A stretch of 22,525 nucleotides of DNA from Cylindrodendrum hubeiense (GCA_014621425.1 JAANBB010000566.1:1-22525); one strand, 5' to 3'; counted from the stretch's first letter, positions 1 through 8,995 are shown. Notes: generated by a model from the letters alone, not told the origin. Made by a program: numbers and translations.

Positions 1-1245
1 AAGTATGAAGTACCTCGCCTGAATTAACTGCCCGCTTAGTATCCGTCTGGGTGGATGCCCAGGTACCTGCCCTCGCCCATAGGCCACCTGCAGCCCGTCC
101 GGGCGGACATGAAGGGTTGGCTGTCCTGTGCTGCGCGCCGAGGTCTGTGTCTGTGCCCTCAGCGGTGCAGCCGCTGGACGCCGTCTCCGGCGCCTCGCCG
201 CCTGCAAGCCCTCCTGCTCGTCTCGGCGCAGCTGTCCGGAGACAAAGGAAGGGTACGTACTGTGTCTTGTGTGTCTCTCACCTGGAGAGTGTGGTGGCTT
301 TGTGGACAGACGCCTCCGCAAGGTGACGGCGCCTCGGATGTGCCGTTTCCCAGCGTTTACTGGGCGGCAGAGGGGGGTCATCCCCGCACACGGGCTGAAA
401 AGGGTAACCTCCAGGTGGGAGACACCCATGTCATCCGGCCTCTCACGGCGTCTCCAGCCAGCTGGAATCCTCCTTCAATGGCACAATGCGCACATCCTGG
501 ATGCGGTACGCCGTACAGATTACTCCGTACCGTCCATGAATCTCACCCGTCGAAGCCGACGTCGATGATACCTGCCGGCCAATGCATGCATGCCATGAAG
601 CCTGCTCGCTCCTTCAGGGGCCGACGCCTCCTCCTGTTGCAGGTGCCGGCGGAATGAGAAACAATGAATTGCAACTCCATCCGTCTGCAAACAGAATGTG
701 TTTCGAACCCGCCGCCCTGGATTGGGAAGACGGAGTCTCACAATCATGGCAGGGAGTTCGTCTACCCGCATGCACAACCACATTCCACATGCTCCATACA
801 TCCTGGCACGTTTATCGGCAGTTCGGACATAGAGCCCGGACGAGGCAGAGCAAGCTTCCGCCGCTGGTTCTTTGCGCCTGGCTTAGGGATCCAGTATCCG
901 AGCGGTAGCGCATTCTGACTGTGCATGTACATACATCTCCAGTTCCATCCAAGGCCGAGCGTCATCAGTCATCATTATTAGTACGCAGCGCGCTGTAGAG
1001 TGCCTTTCTCCGCGGTTGACGCCCGGAAACCCATCCCACTAAGGACGAGGGCGGCTGGCTAACTTCATCTGGGGTACTGAAGTCCGTCAACCTCCTCGTC
1101 CACCCGGCAATAAGGCATCAATAGATCCATGGCTCATCCAACATCTCCCTCGCATTCCTCTGCCCCCTCTCAGGTCCCGCGCCCATGCATTCTCCCCTCC
1201 CACACGTCCCATTCACCCGCATCATGGCCGCTTCAGGTATCTGCA

Positions 1246-1323
1246 CGTAGCCAAGCTACGAGCGGCCTCCTCTCTAGCGCAGCCACCATCTCATAGCCCA
1301 GCTCGCAGAGGCTGGCGAGCTGG
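1246..1323. repeat. Pair of short perfect inverted repeats
   Basis: CGTAGC (1246-1251) and GCTACG (1255-1260) are separated by 3 nt. CCAGCTCGC (1298-1306) and GCGAGCTGG (1315-1323) are separated by 8 nt. Both are perfect and could form hairpins in RNA or bind dimeric proteins. No gene overlaps them. Function unknown. Confidence 0.6.
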
Positions 1324-1650
1324 TTCTGACGTCGAAGCCACCAAATCTAATCAGACTTGCCATCCCCTGACGAGGTCCAGGTTCCGCTAGATCTAGGTCT
1401 GCCAGTCCCGTTCGTTTGACGGCGCCAATCCCGATCCACTGCACCTACCCCTAAGCCCATGCGTGCTTAATTCGCCCTGTTTCTCTCCCTTGCACCATGG
1501 CCCTGGTTCCTAGCTAATGATACCAATTCCATGTGCGGCAGAGGAAACCGGGTAAGGGAGATCACTAGCTAAATCTTGACATACCAACCAGTCGCTCTGC
1601 TCGACTCGTGTCTGTGCTGGTGTTAGTAACTTACTGCGTGGTAAGTTCCT

Positions 1651-1680
1651 GTTGAGGATCGATTTAAATGGATCCTCGAC
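1651..1680. repeat. 30-bp near-perfect palindrome
   Basis: The two halves are reverse complements at 26 of 30 positions around a central ATTTAAAT (1662-1669). Outer arms GAGGATC (1654-1660) and GATCCTC (1671-1677) are perfect. The only unmatched pairs are 1653/1678 and 1661/1670. It lies in gene-free DNA. It may be a dimeric protein site or part of a small mobile element; neither is demonstrated. Confidence 0.7.
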
Positions 1681-2760
1681 CTCTTATTGCCATCAGTTAT
1701 TAATGAGTCGATCGCCACAACCACGCATTTGACAAGTCGGTTCTCGTCCTGCAGTACGACAACCCGAGAGAAGCAAACCCGCATATGCCAACATCATGCC
1801 TTGTGTTTCCCATGCCCCGGGGAATAAATCCCATCGCCCCTATCACCGTCTGTCCTTCCGTGATACAGACCATGTCATCCCCCCTATCATCACCCACCAT
1901 CTCAGCTCTGCGCCGCCACGGGACACCCCATCATTTCCCTGTCATCCTCCACACCAGCCAACCACACCGCTCCATTGGAGAGAAGCACGCCATCTCCGTT
2001 GCATGCTACAGAAACTACCCTATACTTAGATCAGAAACCGCGATCAGCGTCTACAATAAAGTACGAGACTATTAATGGGTTCAGATGTGGGTACGTGGAT
2101 GGTGCTGCCGATTCAAGACGAGCCAATTGTCCGTCATGCATGATCCAGATATAATAGAGAAGTGTGCTTTTGCAACTCTCCATGTCGTACACCATCGCGT
2201 TCATCCCCTATCTAGCGCCAGCGGGTTATGGATTGATTTGATGGGTATCATGGTGGACTGCTTACAAGTCCAAGCGTTTCGCACAAGCTTCTCACTGAAA
2301 CACATCGCCGAAACAACCAGCTTCCCAGCCAGAATATGTTTGAACCAGGTCTATTAACCCCGTCTCGTTGTCTTAATCACATACATAGTCCTGCATAATC
2401 ATACCACGGTGGGGACTGCCAAGGGTCTTGATCAACTGAGCCCAGATATTTTCGTCCCTCGAGGCTTTAAGCGAGTCTGCTCTTGCAACACACGACAACC
2501 AGGTCTTAGTGTACAGCACCTCTATCCTAATCATCCATGTCCTGAACCATACAACCCCAATCCTGACCTTGTTTTCCCGGCTTCCGTAGTAATTCTAAAT
2601 CGTATTTGATTCATGACACTGGAGAGGAGCTCGCCGGCTCTGCTGAAATACAAGCGCCATCTATAACCAAGTCTCGCTGTCGTGTCGTTTTCATCCACTA
2701 CTTGAAACACTTCAGATGGCGCAGCCGGACACCATACAAAAAAGGAAGCCATTCCCTCCC

Positions 2761-4250
2761 CTAGTGGTGGTGCCCAAACTGCGTAAGAAGCGGCACCAAC
2801 ATGCCCCCAACGGTCGCCAGCGTGTCGCGCATTTGCGGACCCTTTGGCTTTCGTTGAACTGATGAGTTGCCCTCTGCGTAGCCGTTGGCGCCATGTTCGT
2901 GACCGTGGCCGTGCGAGCTACCATCCTCCTGCATAGCATGCATGGCAACATACCTGTTGTCGTCTCAGCATCCCGGCAATAGGGAAAGTGGGGAGAAGTG
3001 TCAACTTACAAAAATGTGCCTCCCGAGAACAGGAGCAACATACCCGTCCACCAGTGGTCACCATCGTGACCTGCAGCACCCACTAATGTGATCACAAGCC
3101 ACGTAATCAAGGCGCCTACTGGAGCGGCCAAACTGAAGACAATGAGATGACCCCTCGCAGCCCGTTTCGAGAGACCCTGCTTCAGGAGCAGAGACGTCAA
3201 ACCAAACGCGGCAGGGGCCTTGTGAATCATGATGGCGACAAAGATGATGAAGCCGAGCTTCATATCTGTGGTGGTTGACGAGGCCCCCATGGCAATGCCA
3301 TCTGCCGCAGCATGGATGACGAGGCCTGTTGTCGTTGCTAGACTGCGTGCCCGTCTTGGGGTTGGTGTGAGCGAGCCTAGGAACCCCTCCTCCTCATCTT
3401 CTACCGAGGCCGTATCTCCGCCGAGGTTATCTAAACTGATGTGTCTCATCTGAGGGCTCGAATGTAGGCTCTCGGTCGCATGTCTGGGCAACCTATCGAT
3501 AAGGAACATCAACACGAATCCAAGGATCATGGAGAACCCAATTTCGAAGGTGGGGATATCGTTATGGGCATGCCCGTCGTGGTCGGGGTCGTGAGCAGAC
3601 TCGGATTCGTCCTTTCCAGTTTCCTCATCATTCTCCTGTTTATCGTCGCTCGTGTCTTCGGTGTCCTTCCCAGCTGGTATCGTTGAGGTCTCGGGTGGTT
3701 GGGCTTCGTTCTCTAGTGGTTCCCTGGGGTTCAGCGATGCCACAACCCTGCGCAGGAGCGCATTTGCATCCTCATCTCCCGAGTGGCTTCGTTCCGCTGC
3801 TGTCTTGACCGTGGGGATCGAGTTGCCGAGCTCACGAGGGACGGCGTAGTGGCTCCAAGGAGACCGACGGACCAACGTTCTTACACGGTGAACGTGGCCA
3901 GCCTCTGCAGGTGAGGCGGCGGCCTCAATGCCCTCGGGGATGATGACTATGAGCGAGGTTCCGACGAGGATTCCGACGCCGATGCTGGAGAGTAATCGAA
4001 GTTGCGATTGCGATAGGGTCATGGATAGTGGCAAGGCTCCGGCAAGGAACGAGCTATTGGATCAATCAGCATTGTAAAGATGGATGTTATTCGAAGCCGG
4101 CGATCGCACTCACGCCAAAGCCATGACCAGCTGTAGTTGAGCATGTTAGTTACTGTGGTTGGTGTCTCGCAAGAGGGGGGACGAAGCGCGAGGGGGTCGT
4201 GCGAGGAGCGTACTTACGCACAAGCCCAGGAGCAGCAGAATGCCGCCCAT
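2761..4250 (-). CDS. ZIP-family divalent metal transporter (ZIP9/Atx2-like)
   Basis: Predicted membrane carrier moving zinc or manganese toward the cytosol; the Atx2/ZIP9 branch usually sits in Golgi membranes (family knowledge). Exons: 4250-4218, 4130-4114, 4053-3010, 2953-2761, giving 428 residues. Introns start GTAAGT, GTGAGT, GTAAGT and end CAG, TAG, CAG. The spliced N-terminus MGGILLLLGLCLVMALASF forms the first membrane segment and fits the ZIP9 start. ZIP signatures are clear: HAAADG (264-269) in the fourth helix and HKAPAAFG (294-301) in the fifth, which supply metal ligands. A long acidic, His-containing loop (HDPDHDGHAH, 171-180) and a second His-rich stretch near the C-terminus (HGHGHEHG, then a final HHH) probably bind metal. 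The start has a good context (ACCATGG). Exon 2 is only 17 nt. Substrate metal cannot be told from sequence. Both this and the zinc-finger gene upstream are on the minus strand, 680 bp apart. Confidence 0.9.
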
Positions 4251-4930
4251 GGTGAGAGGGATGAAAGCGAATCAGCGGCGCGCAAAGGTCAATGTTGAAG
4301 TAGATGGCTATGTGCGCATCCTGCAGCGATTTGGCACGTTACCGAGCGGCGTCCCAGATCAAGATGAAGATGAGATCGGTAACAAAAAGGCTGATCAGGA
4401 GAATCGCGACAGGTTGTCAGACGGGTCAAACGATGAAGGCGAGACAAGACTCAGCGCAGCCTTGCGACGATTCGGAGGCTGTCGATTGGCTGGCGGCGGG
4501 GAAATTGAGACCCTTACCCCCTGAAGCCCGCTAAATGCAAATCTGCTGGAGGGCAGGATAGCGATTAGTGCCTCTGAATGAGCCCGCTAATTGGTGAGGT
4601 GCCTGAAAGCCAACAAGGATCTGACTCCAACGTTCAGTAAGCCCCAATTTTCTCGTCGACGGCGGATGTTAAATTACGTAGACGCTCGTCTTCCACGTGT
4701 AAAGCTTCAAATCAACACTCGGGGTATTGCCCGAGTATCTATCTACCTGATATTTTCTGACCTTCTACTTAAAGCTACAGTGCCCCCATTGCTCCTATGT
4801 CTCAGGTATGTAGTGGAATGGAGGTTATACACGTCGCGTGACGCTACCGTGTAAGAATTCCATGAGATTTACATTCAAGAGTCGGCCGACGCTCTCGTGG
4901 CTGGGGGTAAAGCGAACTATCATCGCCGTT
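4251..4930. other. Spacer: ZIP promoter and zinc-finger gene 3' end
   Basis: Lies between the stop of the zinc-finger gene and the start of the ZIP gene, both minus strand. It should hold the zinc-finger 3' UTR and the ZIP promoter. I see no TATA box, convincing metal-response site or additional gene; small plus-strand open frames here have no recognisable content. Confidence 0.5.
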
Positions 4931-5687
4931 TCATCTATACAGGCAGATCCGTTCATTTAGAAAATAGAGGAAATCCCCTAATGGTGTTTGCCATTCCAAA
5001 CTTTCGTCGCAGGCCTCACTTTCGGCGTGCTGCAAGAGCGCGCTCATGTACAAGAATGGTACGCCGCATGTGCGACAACTAAAGTCGAAGCCGGGGTTGT
5101 CATCACAGGTGTAATGTTCTGCCTCATCGCACTCAAATGCTATATCATAGACATCGCTTTGGGTCGTTCCCGACGGACACCCACCGGCCTCAAGGTGCAG
5201 CACCATTGCGGAATCCGATATGAAGTTTCGCGGGCAACCTGGGCACTCGACAGTCTTTGCAGCGTGTGTCTTGTGATGCTACAGGGAGTTAGCTATCGCC
5301 GCATGGCAAAGATGAGGGACTCACATTTCTCAAATTCGATGGTGAAGCAAAGTATTGCGAGCAAATGTCACACATGTTGTGCCTGGATACGTCGTGCTGT
5401 TTGAGCTGGTGCGGACCGTCAAACTCACGACGGCATTCATGACAGTAATCGTGATCTGTCATTTTATGCCTATACAGGATCTTACGGGTGACAAAATCGT
5501 CGCCACATATGTCGCAGATATTGTGCTGAGGTGAGTCTTTAACATGTTGCTGTTGTGCTAACGAGGAAGCGAAGACCCGATTACACCGAGAACACGTTGG
5601 ATGCTGTGTTTCTGATGCCTTGAGATGCTGTTGAAGCGCTGACTGGGTATTAAAGAACCTGTGACAAATACTGCAGAAAACCGCCAT
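4931..5687 (-). CDS. Multi-zinc-finger protein (C2H2/C2HC)
   Basis: Exons 5687-5325 and 5278-4931 give 236 residues. The 46-nt intron (GTGAGT to TAG) falls inside the fifth finger: splicing joins CDIC...SNLRN to HHKTH and creates a canonical C-x2-C-x12-H-x3-H, which strongly supports the model. Zinc-finger modules: C5-C8-H21-H29, C32-C35-H48-H55, C58-C61-H74-H79, C82-C85-H98-H103, C106-C109-H122-H126, then two C2HC modules, C133-C136-H149-C155 and C189-C192-H205-C211. The wide His-His spacing of the first two resembles fingers that bind RNA or protein as well as DNA. This chain of fingers with a QSALQQHL-like first helix is common in uncharacterised ascomycete C2H2 proteins; target unknown. 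There is no separate activation domain and the tail after the last finger is only about 25 residues. Codons lean more to A/T than in the GC-rich genes to the right. It is divergent from the NFKBIL1-like gene. Confidence 0.8.
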
Positions 5688-6228
5688 TGTGTTGACGAAA
5701 AGGTACTCCAGACCCGGCCGCTCTAAGCGACGTCGAGGTGATTGCGAGTTGTCCTAGGGGAGGCTATCATGAGCGGCTGTGGGGCCGGAAGATAGGTGGG
5801 GCAGTGGTGTTTCTATGATGCTTCTTCCCTAGCCGCTGGCGATGTAGACAAAAGGGAAGAGAGCCCTATCACCAGCCTGGGGGCAAGGCAGGTATATGTA
5901 GATGTTCTCTGCCATTGCTTGCTTTGTCCGAAACGCTGGAAGCCAGCAGAATCAACGGCAGCCTGCATCCCTCCTAAAATGTATGAGGTACTCCGTATGA
6001 ATCGACGGACAGGACGTTGGTTGGGTCGTTGGTGGCCCGTGCGCGTACACTTTCCTGCTACAGACAGCAGCAAGTCGTCATTCGATAACTTACTCGGCAA
6101 CATTTATCAATTGCCCCACCAAGGATGATTCACTTCCGCTGAAGACCAACCTTCACACGCGCATCTCTCTCTGGAGCCTCTCTCAAGGACGTTACAGACT
6201 AGATGCACCCGTCTCGCATGGCCCTCCC
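5688..6228. promoter_or_regulatory. Divergent promoter, zinc-finger / NFKBIL1-like genes
   Basis: This 541-bp region separates two divergently transcribed starts (5687 minus, 6229 plus). It contains TACTCCGTA at 5989-5997, also seen at 521-529, and a CT-rich stretch (6162-6185) just before the plus-strand gene that resembles a fungal initiator region. No TATA box was identified. Open frames inside it on both strands have no recognisable content. Confidence 0.5.
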
Positions 6229-6232
6229 ATGA
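6203..6232 (+). promoter_or_regulatory. Upstream ORF overlapping the NFKBIL1-like start
   Basis: An ATG at 6203 opens a nine-codon frame (MHPSRMALP) whose TGA (6230-6232) overlaps the main ATG at 6229 as ATGA. A second ATG (6218) lies in the same short frame. If the mRNA begins upstream of 6203, scanning ribosomes meet this frame first and the main protein would depend on leaky scanning or reinitiation. The transcription start is unknown. Confidence 0.45.
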
Positions 6233-7305
6233 TGGGCGACGCACCTGAGTCACCGAGACGACGCCACATCCTTTCCGCCATCAATCCAGACCGTCCCCGG
6301 AAGCGAGATCGGGATCCTGAGGATGATCAGTATCGAACCCGAGATCGAAATCGAGACGGGACCAAGGACGCCAAGGAGGATGACGTGAAGGAATCAACCC
6401 GGGACGCGACCCCACGACAGACCGAAGACGACGGAGATGGCGACACCGACAAAACAAAGCCTAGGCGGTCACGCCTGAAGCTGAAGGACCACAAATCTCG
6501 TCGCCGTTCCTCTCGTGATCGCGACCGGGACAAGGACAAGGACCGCCACCGTGTTGATGCTTCTCACCACCGGTCGCATCGCCACCGTCACCGTCAACGA
6601 TACCGATCTCCCACCCCACCCAATCCTTTTGAGCGACAGACGCTCGACCCCGACGCTGCCTTTAGAGAGTCGCTCTTCGACGCTATGGCGGACGATGAGG
6701 GGGCTTCATACTGGCAAGGAGTCTATGGACAGCCTGTTCATGTTTACTCAACCGAAAAGGTTGGCCCGTCCGGCGAGCTCGAGCAGATGACGGAAGAGGA
6801 GTATGCCGCCCATGTGCGCCAGAAGATGTGGGAGAAAACCAATGCCGGCCTCCTGGAAGAGAAAGCACGGCGCGAGGAGGCAAAGAAGCGCAAAGAGGAA
6901 GAGGCCCGCCACAACCGCAAGCTTCATGAGGAGATGGAGCGCAGCCTCCGCCGTGGCGAGGAGCGCAGGCAGCGGCGCACCTGGGCCGCTCGCTGGGAGG
7001 AATACACCAAGGCCTGGTCTGCCTGGGACGGCACATCGGAAACACTAAACTGGCCTGTCGAGAGCGGGAAGCGACAGGATGTAGACGAGAAGCAGGTCCG
7101 AGCCTTCTTTGTCCATTCTATCAATCTTGAAGACGTGGGAGAAAAAGTGTTTGCATCCAAGCTCAAAGAGGAGCGTGTGCGTTGGCACCCGGATAAGATG
7201 CAACAGCGGCTAGGTGGTCAAGTGGATGACGATGTCATGAAAGATGTGACGGCCATTTTCCAAATCATTGATAGACTCTGGGGAGAGGCGCGAGGCACTG
7301 GTTGA
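6229..7305 (+). CDS. NFKBIL1-like (IkBL family) RS/RD-rich nuclear protein
   Basis: Intronless, 358 residues. Residues 1-127 are disordered and rich in Arg, Asp, Ser and Lys (RDRDRDKDKDRHR around 96-108), as in splicing-associated proteins. A conserved block follows (NPFERQTLDPDAAFRESLFD, 132-151), then an E/K/R coiled coil (about 187-260), then a C-terminal segment with VRWHPDKM (317-324), an HPD motif like that of J-domains. This order of C-terminal blocks (coiled coil with WEKTN and RWEEYTKAW, then RWHPDK) matches the NF-kappa-B inhibitor-like 1 family. The animal protein has N-terminal ankyrin repeats; none are visible here. The family is nuclear and the human member is linked to mRNA processing, so a role in pre-mRNA metabolism is a reasonable inference, not shown. 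A second in-frame ATG follows immediately (6232). The HPD motif alone does not make this a chaperone co-factor. Confidence 0.8.
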   Translation: MMGDAPESPRRRHILSAINPDRPRKRDRDPEDDQYRTRDRNRDGTKDAKEDDVKESTRDATPRQTEDDGDGDTDKTKPRRSRLKLKDHKSRRRSSRDRDRDKDKDRHRVDASHHRSHRHRHRQRYRSPTPPNPFERQTLDPDAAFRESLFDAMADDEGASYWQGVYGQPVHVYSTEKVGPSGELEQMTEEEYAAHVRQKMWEKTNAGLLEEKARREEAKKRKEEEARHNRKLHEEMERSLRRGEERRQRRTWAARWEEYTKAWSAWDGTSETLNWPVESGKRQDVDEKQVRAFFVHSINLEDVGEKVFASKLKEERVRWHPDKMQQRLGGQVDDDVMKDVTAIFQIIDRLWGEARGTG

Positions 7306-7703
7306 TCGAGAGCCGACGTTGACGGTTGACACCAATATGATACCCTTACCCTGTACTTTAGATGAGCAATACACTGGCTGAGGACAATACCAGTTGAAGT
7401 TACTTAATTCAAGGCAGATGATGAGACTGCCGCAGAGAAAATATTTCAAGCTTGAATCCCTCTGTCCTTCCCGAAATCGACGGACGATCAAACTGGCGGC
7501 TTAACTTAACTGTTGCTTGGATATTTGGTAAAGCGGTGGGTCATGGTCTCGGCTGCGTCCCGTACCACCCAACAAACAAGTCTCACGTTACGACAACCTC
7601 GTATTTTTTTTTAGCTCAAAGACGTCGTCAGCTCACACCCGGGTCTCCCAATAATACGACCAAGAATGTCCGAGACGAAGTGGACTGGGGTAAAACAAGG
7701 CAG

Positions 7704-7768
7704 CACAGCAGGGTGGCACAGCAGGGCTACACAGCAGGGCAACGCAGCAGGGCAACGCAGCAGAACAA
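7704..7768. repeat. 13-bp minisatellite, five tandem units
   Basis: Five adjacent 13-bp units with core CRCAGCAGGGCAA: three begin CACAGCAGGG and two begin CGCAGCAG. A single extra CAGCAGGG lies outside at about 7813-7820. The unit length is not a multiple of three and no gene overlaps, so this is non-coding repeat DNA. Confidence 0.85.
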
Positions 7769-7870
7769 GACACGAGAATCCCGAGAACATCAAATGATGA
7801 TTGGATTGACCCAGCAGGGTCTTTATTGCGCTGCCTAATGCGTTACAAGGCGGGGAATCGCGTCAAACTT

Positions 7871-7892
7871 GGGTAATATAAGTGGATTACCC
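7871..7892. repeat. Short inverted repeat
   Basis: GGGTAAT (7871-7877) and ATTACCC (7886-7892) are perfect arms around an 8-nt spacer. It lies about 330 nt beyond the GPI-protein stop codon on that gene's strand, so it could fall in a long 3' UTR or be unrelated. No function assigned. Confidence 0.5.
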
Positions 7893-8220
7893 TGCCAAAT
7901 GCATTGCGTACAATGAGTGTGTACGATCAAAGTACAATCCTCCTCTCGGTGGCCTGTGGATATCCCATCTAAGTGCGAACAGCGGCAGATAAGCGACCCC
8001 AAAGACTCTAGAGCCAATGCTCATATGCTGCTCATTAAATCCCGAGCCTCGGCACAAACCCAATTTGGCCATGTTCCTACTGTTGAGGGCTTTTGGTGGC
8101 GGAGGCTCAGCATGCCTCCTTCGGGCTGCTGATGTAGACAGTGTTACGTTGTCCCTGACTGATGTGCATGCGGCGTCGTTCCAGCGCCGACGTCAACGGG
8201 TCGTAGTAGCATTTTGTCGT

Positions 8221-8826
8221 TTACATGTTGACAAGGATGGCGGCGCCGCCCATGAGTGCACCCATGGCAAAAGCAGCCGTGGGCAAGGAGCCGGTAGCCT
8301 CACCAGTCGAAGTGCTCTGAACGTCGCCAGACGATGTGGCACTCTCCGAGTCCTTGCTGGCCGAGGAGGATGCTGAGCTAACGGGTATCGTCGGGGAGCC
8401 CGAAGCCGTCTGGAGGATGGTACTGAGGCTCCCGATGTTGCTGGAGAGGATGCTGCCAGCGAGGCTGCTCGAGGCACTCAGGGTGCTGATGATGGTAGTT
8501 TCGCTAGTGGCCGTGGCGAGGGCCGATGTGATGTCTGAAATGATGCTCTCCGAAATGGTGCTCTCCGAAATGGTGCTCTCCGAAATGGCGGTCTCCGTAA
8601 TGGTGCTCTCCGAAATGATGCTCTCAGTGATGCTTATGGTGCTGTCGACGAGGGTCGAGGTGTCGGCGGTGACGGAGGAAACGATGTCGCTGGCAGAGAC
8701 GCTGTCCTGAGCCTGTTCGAGCGGTGACGTTGGTCATCGATGAACATTAACTTCACGTGCGTAGCAGTGACTTACCTGGGAAACAGCGGCCAAGATGGAA
8801 GTGAGGGTGACAACCGAGAACTTCAT
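8221..8826 (-). CDS. Small Ser/Thr-rich GPI-anchored surface protein
   Basis: Exons 8826-8776 and 8712-8221 give 180 residues. Exon 1 encodes almost exactly a signal peptide (MKFSVVTLTSILAAVSQ); the intron runs from GTAAGT to CAG. The mature part is dominated by Ser, Thr, Ala and Ile and I see no Cys. Residues 47-76 are six tandem pentapeptides of the type E-S/T-x-I-S/T, encoded by a 15-bp minisatellite. The C-terminus has a small-residue region (STSTGEATGS) followed by a hydrophobic tail (TAAFAMGALMGGAAILVNM, 162-180), the expected pattern for a GPI attachment signal. It is therefore likely an O-glycosylated protein linked to the plasma membrane or cell wall. No catalytic domain is present; role unknown. 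A TATA box with a downstream CT-rich tract suggests a regulated or strong promoter. The acceptor is a tandem CAGGCTCAG, so 178- and 180-residue forms are possible. Confidence 0.82.
8536..8625 (-). repeat. 15-bp coding minisatellite, six units
   Basis: Six contiguous 15-bp units with consensus GAGAGCACCATTTCG on the minus strand, inside the GPI-protein gene. Units differ at only a few positions; copies four and five are identical. Gain or loss of units keeps the reading frame and changes the protein by five residues each. Confidence 0.9.
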
Positions 8827-8987
8827 GGTGACGGCGTTGGTATGGATAATGAGAAGTCTTGGTGTCTCGTGAATGAATGTTCGCTCGAGCAACTTGACAA
8901 GGGTGACACAGGTCTGGGCAGAAGATAAACAGAGACGAGATTGAAGAGAGAGAGCTCAAGATAACTCAAGATGTAGAGGATCGGAAA

Positions 8988-8995
8988 TTTTTATA
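8988..8995 (-). promoter_or_regulatory. Putative TATA box of the GPI-protein gene
   Basis: On the minus strand this reads TATAAAAA, about 162 nt upstream of the ATG at 8826. A pyrimidine-rich tract (GAGCTCTCTCTCTTC, about 8941-8955) follows at the distance expected for a transcription start region. Good consensus match; not tested. Confidence 0.5.

Larger units (their letters stand above)
1..2760. other. Gene-free left flank
   Basis: I see no credible coding gene on either strand. The longest open frame (55-657, +) encodes a Pro/Arg/Cys-rich product with no recognisable motif and is overlapped by other open frames, as expected by chance in GC-rich DNA. The stretch from about 1080 to 1300 is pyrimidine-rich, like ascomycete promoter or leader DNA, so part of it may serve a gene left of the window. 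It holds the inverted repeats at 1246-1323 and the near-palindrome at 1651-1680. The last few hundred bases should include the 3' UTR of the ZIP gene. Confidence 0.6.
7306..8220. other. Spacer between convergent NFKBIL1-like and GPI-protein genes
   Basis: Holds the 3' ends of two convergent genes. Within it are a 13-bp minisatellite (7704-7768), an inverted repeat (7871-7892) and a T9 run near 7604-7612. Short open frames on both strands have no recognisable motif. No further gene supported. Confidence 0.5.

Noticed and set aside
55..657. 200-codon plus-strand open frame
   Set aside because: Low-complexity Pro/Arg/Ser/Cys-rich product, no motif, and overlapping long frames (51-326, 128-568) show this is GC-driven.
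690..720. tRNA B-box-like GGTTCGAA on the minus strand
   Set aside because: The motif continues ACA instead of CC and no A box or cloverleaf pairing is found at the right distance.
8336..8710. Plus-strand Met/Leu/Glu-repeat protein
   Set aside because: It is the antisense reading of the 15-bp minisatellite of the GPI-protein gene, which has a signal peptide, intron and anchor signal on the minus strand.
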